Counted from the stretch's first letter, positions 16,901-23,849 are shown. The stretch: 64,000 bases of DNA from JACOTV01 sp964579395 (GCA_964579395.1 CAZOFT010000001.1:1-64000), one strand, 5' to 3'. The notes: generated from the sequence alone by a model not told the origin. Program-made: numbers and translations.

Positions 16901-18560
16901 CTGCACTGTTGGTATAGGCTGACGTGGTATAGACACTATATGTACCTGCCTTTGCTAAGGTGAAATCATCAAGTTTGACAGTTTTAGCTTGCTTGACCAA
17001 AACCCCATATTCTCTTGATTCATTTGCACCTGTAATAGTGCCTGATAATTTCCACCAGCCAGATCCAGCATTGGTGTATGTGGTAGAAACAACAGCTCCG
17101 TTATAGTACAGCTGAGCAATAGAGCTACTGACCGTGCCACCTTCGTTGCCCGCTGTTGTGTCATACACAAAAACGGAAAAATCGAGCGAGTCGGCTGCGC
17201 CGACATTTATAGATTGTGTCACCAAAGCGTCTGCTACCGTACCCACACTAATAGTATTCCCTCCACCTGTTCTGCCAGAAGAAGATGAGTGAGATTGGGA
17301 GATTGCTACAGGATCACTGGCGCACCTAAAACCACTGTTGCTGCCCCGATTCACAGGGGTAGCACCCAAATGGAGTGTGAACGCTCCTGCGCTCGACGCA
17401 TCATTCCAATAGCCACCGCGCAGGAAACCATAGCTGGTAGACCCAGCAGAATTACTATTATGATAGATCCTGCCCATCCCATAGGTTGCGTCATAGGTAC
17501 TACCTACAGGTCTTACTAAATCATAAGAAAGGGTTCCGTAGCCTGTTAAAGCGGTTAATTCTCGCCAGTTAAAGCCACTCTGCCCACTGACATCAGGGTG
17601 GTTGGCTTCAGTGATGGTATCGCTATTCCATTCCCAGACGTTACCTGCAATGTCCCAGACGTAAGAACCATTAGAAAGGGTAAACACTCTTTTTTGATTT
17701 CCTGCCGTGCCTGATGTGTTATTGGCAGTATTGGTTGGACAGCTAGCTGGTGCCTCAGTTGTCCCAGCAGAATCCGTGTAAGCACACGCAGTGTTACCAG
17801 TGTCAGTGGTAGATGCTCGGAGTGCACGTGCTGGCTGGTTGTCATTATGACCTGCAAAAAGATATCCGCTTCCTACACTACCACCTGACCAGTTGGCAGT
17901 TTGAGCTTCGGCATTACGGGCTATGGTCATCCATTCAGTGTTTGAAATAAGATGTGCACTGGTACTACCCAAAGTAATAGCACTACAACCACTAGCTGCT
18001 TCAGTCTGGTTGATATTAGCAATAGGGTAGCCAGAAGCTACTGAAACGACAGATCGATTATTTGCTGCAGTACAAGCAGTGGTGCTATAGCCATACGTAT
18101 TGTAGCCTGTGTCTGGAGAAGTTAAACCTGTGGTCAAATCACTGGTCGCAGCACACTTGGCTTCATATTTCATGACCAAAAAATTTGAAGTACCATAGGT
18201 ACCGCTATCTCCTGGCACTTCTACCCAGCCTGTAGGCGCAATCGCTTTTGCATTCCATGATGAATTGTCTGAGGAAAATGAGGGGTTGGTGATTTTATTT
18301 GCCCCTGTAATCGGTCTGGCACCTGAATCATCTACTGTCACAAGGGTATTGTCGTAAGTATAGCTACCTGCGTTGGCAGCATTAAAGGTCCAGGTTTGGG
18401 TTGTGTCGTTGGCAGCAAAAATGCTCGGTAAGTGAACAGTTGTAAGATAGGTAGCACCTGCAAAACCAAAGATCATGAAAATAATCGCAGCCAGATTAAA
18501 CTGGAAACGCGAGTAATGATAGCGCTTTTCAAAAAAATATTGATATATGGTTTTATACAT
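13956..18560 (-). CDS. DGR target: giant surface protein with FGE/C-type-lectin-like variable domain and FnIII repeats
   Basis: The 1534-aa protein has a basic N-terminus and one hydrophobic signal or anchor helix (about residues 20-45). A formylglycine-generating-enzyme-like (C-type lectin fold) domain spans roughly residues 105-420 (VMKYEAK, WDIAGNVWEWN, then RGGYWN to GFRCASD). Its last 40 residues (378-417) are the variable repeat, matched by the template repeat near the reverse transcriptase gene. After it come a jelly-roll-like region (about 430-545), Ig-like segments and at least five fibronectin type III-like domains (about 905-1500). It should be exported and bind ligands outside the cell. 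DGR targets usually end at the variable repeat; here more than 1,100 residues follow. A C-terminal anchor is not obvious. Confidence 0.93.
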   Translation of the reverse strand: MYKTIYQYFFEKRYHYSRFQFNLAAIIFMIFGFAGATYLTTVHLPSIFAANDTTQTWTFNAANAGSYTYDNTLVTVDDSGARPITGANKITNPSFSSDNSSWNAKAIAPTGWVEVPGDSGTYGTSNFLVMKYEAKCAATSDLTTGLTSPDTGYNTYGYSTTACTAANNRSVVSVASGYPIANINQTEAASGCSAITLGSTSAHLISNTEWMTIARNAEAQTANWSGGSVGSGYLFAGHNDNQPARALRASTTDTGNTACAYTDSAGTTEAPASCPTNTANNTSGTAGNQKRVFTLSNGSYVWDIAGNVWEWNSDTITEANHPDVSGQSGFNWRELTALTGYGTLSYDLVRPVGSTYDATYGMGRIYHNSNSAGSTSYGFLRGGYWNDASSAGAFTLHLGATPVNRGSNSGFRCASDPVAISQSHSSSSGRTGGGNTISVGTVADALVTQSINVGAADSLDFSVFVYDTTAGNEGGTVSSSIAQLYYNGAVVSTTYTNAGSGWWKLSGTITGANESREYGVLVKQAKTVKLDDFTLAKAGTYSVYTTSAYTNSAVNSWDSFTASATASGNASVKYQICNDDGSTCESGNAWKYYDGDSWETASNTTTHVNTAAELTESAMQALPVVSQKIAVKAIMTFGGSDVPAISTLAVGLTTDETAPPTNATNIVMKKTVGGATISSNGWTNGSAPYFSWDAGADNVGGAGLLGYCLYIGTDTNGNPATAKGLLGTSPVSTTGTTCQFIIGTNSIDFATLSYRGSPWLSSSNDPYYLHIKAVDAAGNIYAGSSTSFQFRFDNTVPGNPAFLSVPSDYIATESTTFLWPSSGADGPSDLHSGIAGLQYRIGSGGTWYGDNHTGTQDTADLLTNDGSYATQETPDYAAIAEGTNLVYLRTWDAAGNVSSTYVSNALKINTTAPSAPRNLAVTPEDGTTNAYSFSWDDPSAFIGQAGNLVFCYTINTVPTSANCTYTAAGANTLAEDAFATQPGTNTLYLVAKDEAGNINYDTYTSVTFAYTGSAPGIPRNVDVADISIKATSNWKLAISWDAPESIGAGISSYKVLRSTSNASCSGSPSSFTQIGSTAGTSYSDTSLSEQNYYYCVKACDSANNCSAVSSTVSGLPTGKYFEAAGLSSGPTVSDITTKKAKITWVTDRNSDSKIAYGTKSGSYFDEEPSNSTQTKDHTINLNNLLPGTTYYYRSKWTDEDGNTGQSTEKTFTTDPAPTVQDVAAKNIGLSNAIIQLTSKGASKVKIYYGKTTGFGGVKEIATSTSETTYTVELTGLEDGTKYFYKINAFDSENSEYEGTILDFTTYPRPKISNVRIQEVRGTAQPTVLVSWQSNTEISSIITYYPEGETGAARDEVNIALVKGEHKLLVKGLRSETDYLMIVKGRDAIGNEAVSDSQKFTTATDTRPPQISNLKVEGTTVPPVSGAGQEARAQLIVSWDTDEPATSQIEFGEGTGESYPQKTQEDSNLTLNHLVIISDLTPSKVYHLRVLSEDKAGNSGKSVDTVTIAPKSTESALDLVVGNLSDIFGFLDILK
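17311..17428 (-). repeat. DGR variable repeat (VR)
   Basis: This 118-bp segment aligns without gaps to the template repeat at 20625-20742, with 23 mismatches. On the coding strand, all 11 mismatches in 17363-17428 fall on template adenines, the hallmark of DGR mutagenesis. In 17311-17362 only 3 of 12 do. It encodes residues 378-417 of the target. Template-coded RGGNWNNTSNTGAF has become RGGYWNDASSAGAF here. The end encoding GFRCASDP (17311-17334) is nearly unchanged and is the likely IMH (initiation of mutagenic homing) end. Confidence 0.95.
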
Positions 18561-18697
18561 GACAGGTTTTCATAAATCCAAGAAACTAGCTCACAGACTA
18601 GTCCACATATTCATACTACAGTAATTGCATCTTACATTTCAAGTGAAAAAGTATGCCAACTTCGTATTCTCGAATGGAGTTTTATATTTCATTTTGT

Positions 18698-18703
18698 TAT
18701 ACT
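18698..18703 (+). promoter_or_regulatory. -10 box of mntA-hepT
   Basis: TATACT preceded by TGT (extended -10) lies nine bases before the ATG at 18713. Transcription would start at or just before the start codon, giving a nearly leaderless mRNA. No good -35 is seen. Confidence 0.5.
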
Positions 18704-18712
18704 AACTTTATT

Positions 18713-19006
18713 ATGAACATCAAAAGTATCCAAAATTTAGCTCTCCCCATACTGAGAAAATACAATGTAACTAAAGCAGCACTCTTTGGTTCTGCTGTTC
18801 GTGGAGAAATGAATGATCATAGTGACATTGACCTGTTGGTTGAATTACCAGCGGATGTTCATGGATTTGAGTACGTCGACTTAAAAGTTGGCTTACAAGA
18901 AGATTTAGAATCCACATTTGGGAAAAATGTGGATCTAGTTGAGTATAAACTTATTAAAGAATCACTTAAAAGCTATATTTTACCTGAACAGGTTAGAATT
19001 TTATAA
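18713..19006 (+). CDS. mntA: MntA-like nucleotidyltransferase antitoxin
   Basis: With the start at 18713 (MNIKSIQNLALP) the protein has 97 residues and the minimal nucleotidyltransferase signature GSAVRGEMNDHSDIDLLVE, that is GSx10DxD. MntA enzymes add AMP to a tyrosine of the partner HEPN RNase HepT and so neutralise it. The hepT gene follows directly, its ATG next to the mntA stop. The pair is encoded on the strand opposite to the DGR genes, between the target and the reverse transcriptase. An upstream ATG at 18653 in frame precedes the -10 box and is not expected to be used. Confidence 0.92.
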   Translation: MNIKSIQNLALPILRKYNVTKAALFGSAVRGEMNDHSDIDLLVELPADVHGFEYVDLKVGLQEDLESTFGKNVDLVEYKLIKESLKSYILPEQVRIL

Positions 19007-19354
19007 ATGGAAAAGAACCCTTTAATCTACTTGGACGATATATTATTCTCTATTACCTTAATAGAAGAATATATTGCTAATGTGGCACAAGAAGAATTCC
19101 TTGATAGCTACGATATTCAGGATAAGGTCTTAAGAAGACTAGAGATAATAGCAGAAGCGGCTAAAAAGCTCCCTATAGAATTAAGAAGCAATAATCCTCA
19201 AGTTCCATGGAGAAGTATAATCGGATTACGAAATATAATAGCTCATACCTATGATGAGGTAAATTTAGAAGAGGTTTGGAGTATAGTAACATTACATCTG
19301 CCCAAAACTAAGATTGAGCTAGAAAAAATTAAATTAGATACATCAAAAGGGTAG
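19007..19354 (+). CDS. hepT: HepT-like HEPN ribonuclease toxin (DUF86)
   Basis: This 115-aa, all-helical protein carries the HEPN active-site motif RNIIAHTY (Rx4HxY) near residue 81. HepT toxins are RNases held inactive by MntA-dependent modification. In a conjugative element such a pair usually promotes maintenance or defends against phages. Its last 12 bases overlap the end of the convergent reverse transcriptase gene. Confidence 0.92.
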   Translation: MEKNPLIYLDDILFSITLIEEYIANVAQEEFLDSYDIQDKVLRRLEIIAEAAKKLPIELRSNNPQVPWRSIIGLRNIIAHTYDEVNLEEVWSIVTLHLPKTKIELEKIKLDTSKG

Positions 19355-20470
19355 TTTTAACTGCTCACTTTTAATATCTTTTCTATGAATTTTCTCAAGC
19401 ATTCTATCTCGCTTTTGTGAAAACAAAAAGCTTTGCAAATGATAAGCGTTTGCATGTTGAATGTGTCCCAGGAATGAGTTGCAGGTCAACTGTAGTTTTT
19501 CTTTGGTAAACCTATCTTCACGTACCATGCGCTTTCTTTTTTCCATCCGTTTTTGAAACCTACGGAGTGTCTTTCCTCGTATAAGAATATGATCATAAAA
19601 AATTCGATAGCCCACAAATGGGACACCAAAGGATACATTTTGAATAAAAACCTTTTCAGGGTGCAGTGTGAGTTTGAGGTTGTCCTCTAAAAATTGACCG
19701 AGGGTGTTTCTTACTTTAATCAAATGCTCTTTGTCAGGATGAATAATTAGAAAATCATCCATGTATCTTGCGTACCACTTTTCCTTGAGAATATGTTTTA
19801 CATACTGATCAAGCTCATTTAAATAAACATTTGCAAAAAGTTGACTCGTGAGATTACCTATTGGAATGCCCTTTCTCTCTTGCAGGTTTACGACATGTTC
19901 AGGCAAATTCTTTAGTTGTCCATTATTTTTATATACCTTGTGGTTAGTGATTATGGTTGTGATAAGCTTCATAATATCTGGGTCAGTAATTTTCTTTTGT
20001 AAAATTGCAATGAGTACATCCCAAGAGATACTTTGAAAATACTTTCTAATATCACACTTTAAATAGTAAATTGGGGTTTGAGTACCATTTTTGCAACGAG
20101 CTGCCATCAAAAAATTCTTCACCCGCTGCAAACCAAAATGAGTGCCTTTCCCCTTACGACAAGCATAAGAGTCATATATAAAGTCTTTATCAAGCCTAGG
20201 TTCAATCAGGTTAACAAGGGAGCGGTGAACAATCCTATCTCTAAAATTTGGCGCAGCTATATGCCTCTTCTTGGGATCTGTAACAATAAAATACATATAT
20301 GGCTTTGGTATATATTTTCCTGACCGTAGAAGATATTGAAGGAGGCATATATGGTCTTCCAGGTGAAAATCATATGAAAGGGCTACTGGTTTAGAACGCT
20401 TGCCCAAACGAACTTTGTTGTACGCTTTAAATAGAGAAGCTAAATTTGAGAACTGTATAAAATCTTTCAT
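19343..20470 (-). CDS. DGR reverse transcriptase
   Basis: With the start at 20470 (MKDFIQFSNLASLFKAYNKV) the protein has 375 residues and the standard DGR-RT core. The catalytic motif is YARYMDDFLII (near residue 235). The GIPIGNLTSQLFANVYLNEL block (about 198-217) has the IGxxxSQ form that separates DGR enzymes from group II intron reverse transcriptases. No maturase or endonuclease domain follows. The enzyme copies the template RNA with errors at adenines and, together with Avd, writes the result into the variable repeat. A start at 20602 is possible in frame but would translate through the spacer hairpins and is unlikely. Confidence 0.96.
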   Translation of the reverse strand: MKDFIQFSNLASLFKAYNKVRLGKRSKPVALSYDFHLEDHICLLQYLLRSGKYIPKPYMYFIVTDPKKRHIAAPNFRDRIVHRSLVNLIEPRLDKDFIYDSYACRKGKGTHFGLQRVKNFLMAARCKNGTQTPIYYLKCDIRKYFQSISWDVLIAILQKKITDPDIMKLITTIITNHKVYKNNGQLKNLPEHVVNLQERKGIPIGNLTSQLFANVYLNELDQYVKHILKEKWYARYMDDFLIIHPDKEHLIKVRNTLGQFLEDNLKLTLHPEKVFIQNVSFGVPFVGYRIFYDHILIRGKTLRRFQKRMEKRKRMVREDRFTKEKLQLTCNSFLGHIQHANAYHLQSFLFSQKRDRMLEKIHRKDIKSEQLKLPF

Positions 20471-20482
20471 AAACCTATTTAC

Positions 20483-20506
20483 CCTGCCTTGATTACTCAA
20501 GGCAGG
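20483..20506 (-). other. Perfect 10-bp hairpin just before the RT start codon
   Basis: CCTGCCTTGA, a 4-base loop, and TCAAGGCAGG form a perfect stem. It ends 12 bases before the RT ATG. It lies in the spacer of the DGR RNA and may act in priming or limit RT translation. It lacks a following U run, so it is not a terminator. Confidence 0.65.
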
Positions 20507-20523
20507 AATACAGGTGTTTTGTT

Positions 20524-20553
20524 TGCCCGCCTGAAAAAAAAATAAAGCGGGCA
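20524..20553 (-). other. GC-rich hairpin in the DGR spacer
   Basis: TGCCCGC (20524-20530) pairs with GCGGGCA (20547-20553) around an A/T-rich 16-base loop. It is the second stem between the template repeat and the reverse transcriptase gene, standing out in an AT-rich region. Confidence 0.6.
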
Positions 20554-20624
20554 GGAAGTGAATATTGTGATCTATGAATCCTGAATGCATGTCCGTAAAC
20601 ATGCACTGCTCATTCTGGCGTCAT

Positions 20625-20742
20625 GGATCGCTGGCGCACCTAAAACCAATGACGTTGAACCGAGCTATAGGGGTAACATTCAAATTGAGTGTGAATGCTC
20701 CTGTGTTTGATGTATTATTCCAATTGCCACCGCGCAGGAAAC
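20625..20742 (-). ncRNA. DGR template repeat (TR) RNA
   Basis: This 118-bp noncoding segment between avd and the reverse transcriptase matches the variable repeat of the target gene. On the coding strand it is rich in AAT/AAC/ACA codons (GGNWNNTSNTG), which maximises the effect of adenine mutagenesis. The order avd-TR-spacer-RT and a spacer of about 155 bp are as in known DGRs, where the RNA used for cDNA synthesis spans the end of avd, TR and spacer. Confidence 0.95.
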
Positions 20743-20785
20743 AGACAACCGTTCTATTCACTCCCTACATACACAGGCTATCATA

Positions 20786-21127
20786 TTACATAGCTTTCAT
20801 CCAAGCTGTAAGCATTCGACCTATTTCATTTACCTTCTCTGCAGCAAATGTGTATTGCTTTATACTCATCAACTTTACATCCTTGGTCAGTCTGATAAGT
20901 ATCCGTAATGTATCAAGTTCTCGAGAAACCTTTAATTGTAATTGCTTTCTGATTTGTAAATCTCGCTCTGAGTTTGCATGAATAATACCGATTAAAAGCA
21001 GTAATGCTGTGGAGTGGATTTGATGACCTAAAATTGGTCGATGGTTTCGTGGAAGCCGGTTTAACAAATGATAGAGCCAGACCACTAAATCATATGTTTT
21101 TTGAAAAATAAGTAGTTTTTCCTCCAT
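20786..21127 (-). CDS. avd: Avd, DGR accessory variability protein
   Basis: The 113-aa, all-helical basic protein has the four-helix-bundle pattern of Avd (related to the S23 family): YDLVVWLYHLLNRLPRNHR, LGHQIHSTALLLLIGI, SRELDTLRILIRLTKDVKL and VNEIGRMLTAWMKA. Avd forms a pentameric barrel that binds the reverse transcriptase and template RNA and is needed for mutagenic cDNA synthesis. It lies 43 bp upstream of the template repeat on the same strand. Length and motifs look complete. Confidence 0.95.
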   Translation of the reverse strand: MEEKLLIFQKTYDLVVWLYHLLNRLPRNHRPILGHQIHSTALLLLIGIIHANSERDLQIRKQLQLKVSRELDTLRILIRLTKDVKLMSIKQYTFAAEKVNEIGRMLTAWMKAM

Positions 21128-21388
21128 GAAGTTAAAAGATATAAATATTCATTAATGACATCCTTACAATTCTCTTACATATCTTACTTGCTTTTCAAGC
21201 TTGAATGTTACTGCAATTTTTAGGCGGATAAACCCGCCTCTAATGCAAGGGTCAAGATGAACTCTCTCGATTACATCGAGATCGCCCTTGCATTATTCAC
21301 CACCCCTTTTTAAATTCCCAGGTATGGGAAGCAGGCGAGCTGCTTCCCAACCAAAAATTATTAATTTACAGCAGCTTGTCAAAATACT

Positions 21389-22171
21389 ATGAAGTTATCA
21401 GACAACGCACGTGCAAGTCTTGATCGAGTGATTGAAAGGTTTAAAAGCGGAGACCTTTCACCCATTACAAATATTGCTAGATTTGAGATCCCAGAGGATG
21501 CACCATGCTTTAAATGGTCATTTTCAAATAAAGTACTGGCATATATCCAATCTGGTGAGCTTGATTGTAGAGGCTTTAATCAGTGGCAAGATGCAGGCCG
21601 AAAGGTCAAGAAAGGTAGCAAAGCTGTTTTTATCTTAAGACCGCGCACAATGAAGTTTGAAAAAGAAGGAGAAGAGGCGGAAATAATCTGTGTAGGTTTT
21701 GCCCCTATACCAGTATTTGCAGCATCAGGTACAGAAGGTGAAGGAACACTGGCAGTGTATCAACCTAGAGAACTGCCCCCATTGTATGACGTAGCTCAGC
21801 GGTTAGGTGTAGAAGTGCGATATATGCCAGTATCTCCCGATAAGCTAGGAAGCTGTAAGCCAGACGGTACACGTATTACTATAGGCACTGAAGCACCAGA
21901 AGTGTTTTTTCATGAGCTAGCGCACGCCATACACGCCAAAATTGAAGGCACGCTAAAATCTGGTCAAGATACTACACAAGAAACCATAGCAGAGTTTACA
22001 TCTTCTGTGCTCATGGATTTATACAGACTTAAGGACACCAGCGGCAACACTTGGCAATATATCAAGATGTACGCAAATGACCCACTTGAGGCAATAACCA
22101 AGGCAATGGCAACAGTTGAAAAAGTATTACAAGTTCTATTAGCCTCAGAGAATACAGAGGCTAAAGTTTAA
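21389..22171 (+). CDS. ArdC-like antirestriction protein / zincin metallopeptidase
   Basis: The 260-aa protein has an N-terminal ArdC-type ssDNA-binding region (about residues 1-95, with FSNKVLAYIQSG and FNQWQDAGRKVKKGSKA) and a C-terminal metallopeptidase-like domain with FFHELAHAIHAK (HExxH, near residue 175) and a downstream glutamate in QETIAEF. ArdC proteins protect incoming plasmid DNA from host restriction or help establishment in a new host. Typical of conjugative elements and the first gene of a plus-strand pair with the small gene at 22192. Confidence 0.9.
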   Translation: MKLSDNARASLDRVIERFKSGDLSPITNIARFEIPEDAPCFKWSFSNKVLAYIQSGELDCRGFNQWQDAGRKVKKGSKAVFILRPRTMKFEKEGEEAEIICVGFAPIPVFAASGTEGEGTLAVYQPRELPPLYDVAQRLGVEVRYMPVSPDKLGSCKPDGTRITIGTEAPEVFFHELAHAIHAKIEGTLKSGQDTTQETIAEFTSSVLMDLYRLKDTSGNTWQYIKMYANDPLEAITKAMATVEKVLQVLLASENTEAKV

Positions 22172-22191
22172 TAATTACGGGAGGTAAAAAT

Positions 22192-22353
22192 ATGTTAAAT
22201 CCACGAATCACACACCCATATGAAAATAAAATTCTTGAGCTGATTGATAATCAAGAAGATTACACCAGAAGCGACTTGCAAGGAATTGTAACGGTAATAG
22301 TAAATGAGATTATGGAAAAGGGGCACGAAGTCTTAAAAGAACCAAAAGAGTGA
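22192..22353 (+). CDS. Small 53-aa protein with strong ribosome-binding site
   Basis: The reading frame MLNPRITHPYENKILEL has GGGAGGT seven bases before its ATG, the clearest Shine-Dalgarno site in the element. It follows the ArdC-like gene by 20 bp and is probably co-transcribed. It is helical and acidic with no recognised domain. Its end overlaps the convergent gene at 22333 by 21 bp. Confidence 0.6.
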   Translation: MLNPRITHPYENKILELIDNQEDYTRSDLQGIVTVIVNEIMEKGHEVLKEPKE

Positions 22354-23022
22354 TTGTACTTTGATTTCTAGCTCTTCAGTGTCGATAAGCTTCGCCGTAT
22401 GTTTCTCAACGTATTGGCGGAGCTTGTCAGACTGGCAGTAAAAAATAATTGTTACAGTATCTTGATCTTTAAAAAATTCAAAGAACTTTTGCACTCTGGA
22501 GCGAATTGCAAACCTTGGCATACCATTTTTAATGATTTCACAGCTGTACTGCTCAATCTGTCCGTTTTCTTCTCTTATGTATGCAAAGCTCGGTAATAAG
22601 TCCCGAATGACCCCATTAACTGGGAAGTTGGTTTGAGTATAGAATTTAAAGCCGGGCAAGTTTTGGCTTTCAAGATTTAAGTAAATATTTGCAATAGCTA
22701 TACACTGATCAATAAATTGCGCTGATCTTCGAGTTTCTTGATACAGTTTTTTAATGTATTCAGATTCCAACCCCTCGGAGGATTTAAGAAACTTAATTCC
22801 ATTTTTTGAGATAAAGTATATTGCTGGTTTGTTTATACCTGGTGTTTTCTCGAATATACGGCCAATGTAATTTTTAGTTGTGAGGTCTTTAAGCCAGACA
22901 TTAGTATTTTTAGGGTTTTTGTGTTTAAGGAGAGATTGTATCTGGATACGGTTTAGGAATCTGAATCTATAGAGAAGAAGAAGTATTTCTTTTTGTTTAG
23001 TAGTTATAGTAGGTAGTAGCAT
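22333..23022 (-). CDS. Replication-relaxation-like protein
   Basis: This 229-aa protein has an N-terminal winged helix (residues about 8-75: TKQKEILLLLYRFRFLNRIQ, VWLKDLTTKNYIGRIF, YFISKNGIKFL) and a second alpha-beta half, matching the Replic_Relax family found in Gram-positive conjugative plasmids and elements. Those proteins are linked to replication or relaxosome formation. It could be the DNA-processing partner of the coupling ATPase encoded at 26506-29091. Family assignment rests on motif layout only. Confidence 0.65.
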   Translation of the reverse strand: MLLPTITTKQKEILLLLYRFRFLNRIQIQSLLKHKNPKNTNVWLKDLTTKNYIGRIFEKTPGINKPAIYFISKNGIKFLKSSEGLESEYIKKLYQETRRSAQFIDQCIAIANIYLNLESQNLPGFKFYTQTNFPVNGVIRDLLPSFAYIREENGQIEQYSCEIIKNGMPRFAIRSRVQKFFEFFKDQDTVTIIFYCQSDKLRQYVEKHTAKLIDTEELEIKVQSLFWFF

Positions 23023-23160
23023 GTTTTATAGACCCACCTATATTCCTCCCTTACTCGTATGTATGGAGGAAATAAGTTTCTCTTCTTATTTATAAGAATA
23101 AAGAGACTAATAAATTATACTAAAATAACCTATTTACAGGCTAAACAATTATATCAAATG

Positions 23161-23176
23161 CCATAGTCGGCTATGG
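23161..23176. repeat. Inverted repeat CCATAG-TCGG-CTATGG
   Basis: A 6-bp perfect stem with a 4-base loop lies between the divergent genes starting at 23022 and 23262. A T-rich stretch follows on the plus strand. It could be an operator or a weak terminator. Confidence 0.35.
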
Positions 23177-23205
23177 TGATATTTTATTTTAAATATATTT
23201 ATGTA

Positions 23206-23250
23206 TTGACTTATTCATATTGCTTAATTACTATTAGATAGTTGCTCAAT
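23206..23250 (+). promoter_or_regulatory. Promoter and direct-repeat operator of the redox/metal operon
   Basis: TTGACT (23206-23211), a 17-bp spacer and TACTAT (23229-23234) form a good sigma-70-type promoter. TTGCTTAAT (23220-23228) and TTGCTCAAT (23242-23250) are direct repeats 22 bp apart, two helical turns. They flank the -10 box and are a likely binding site for the ArsR-family regulator encoded just downstream. Confidence 0.6.
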
Positions 23251-23261
23251 AAAGAAAGTAT

Positions 23262-23594
23262 ATGCTTACATCAAACGAAATTCAGACTCATAAAAAAAAT
23301 ATTTCTCATAATGACCTTTTTGAAAAGCGTTCGACTTTAGCAAAATGCCTTGCTGATCCTACCTGCTTCAAAATCCTATATGTCTTATCTGAAAGTAAGT
23401 ATGTGTGTCCATCAGATTTAGCTGAAATATTAGAATTATCATTGCCATCTATATCCCATCAACTTGCAAAGCTCAAACAGCTTGGGTTGGTCAGTACCAT
23501 TCGACATGGGCAAAAGATTTGTTATTCACTTCAAAACACCGATGATGTTAGAAAAATTTCAGGCTTGATAACAACTTTGTTAATGAAAGATTGA
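23262..23594 (+). CDS. ArsR-family winged-helix repressor
   Basis: This 110-aa protein has the ArsR/SmtB fold: CLADPTCFKILYVLSESK, then LAEILELSLPSISHQLAKLK as the recognition helix, then a wing (IRHGQKICYSL). Such repressors leave DNA when they bind metal, arsenite or react with sulfur or oxidants. Cysteines occur near the first helices (KCLADPTC) and in YVCPSD, giving possible metal or thiol sensing sites. It leads a five-gene plus-strand operon and probably represses its own promoter. Confidence 0.92.
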   Translation: MLTSNEIQTHKKNISHNDLFEKRSTLAKCLADPTCFKILYVLSESKYVCPSDLAEILELSLPSISHQLAKLKQLGLVSTIRHGQKICYSLQNTDDVRKISGLITTLLMKD

Positions 23595-23597
23595 TAT

Positions 23598-23849
23598 ATG
23601 AAAATTCAGTTTTATGGTGCAACTTGGTGTGGTGATTGCAGAAGAGCAAAAGCTTATTTAGATGAGCATGGCATATCTTATGACTACATTGACCTTGAGT
23701 CAGACCCAACCGCGGCAGATAAAGTGGTGGAGTTAACAAATGGGTATAGATCAATTCCGACTATTGTTTTGCCAGATGGACAAGTACTGATTGAACCTAG
23801 TAATCAACAGCTAGAACAAATTTTTAATAGCAATATTCATGAAAAGTAG
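23598..23849 (+). CDS. Glutaredoxin-like (mycoredoxin-type) thiol-disulfide protein
   Basis: The 83-aa protein is a single thioredoxin-fold domain with the active site WCGDCRRAK (CxxC, residues about 10-13) and the cis-proline region YRSIPTIVLPDG. It most resembles mycoredoxin/NrdH-type glutaredoxins. It probably reduces disulfides or mixed disulfides for the proteins of this operon. It overlaps the next gene by 11 bp. Confidence 0.92.
   Translation: MKIQFYGATWCGDCRRAKAYLDEHGISYDYIDLESDPTAADKVVELTNGYRSIPTIVLPDGQVLIEPSNQQLEQIFNSNIHEK

Noticed and set aside
19343..20470. Group II intron maturase or retron reverse transcriptase
   Set aside because: The IGNLTSQ motif, the neighbouring Avd, and the TR/VR pair are specific to DGRs; no maturase, HNH domain or msr/msd-like RNA was seen.
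20525..20552. Rho-independent terminator between TR and RT
   Set aside because: On the transcribed strand the T run is inside the loop, not after the stem, and RT transcription must pass through it.
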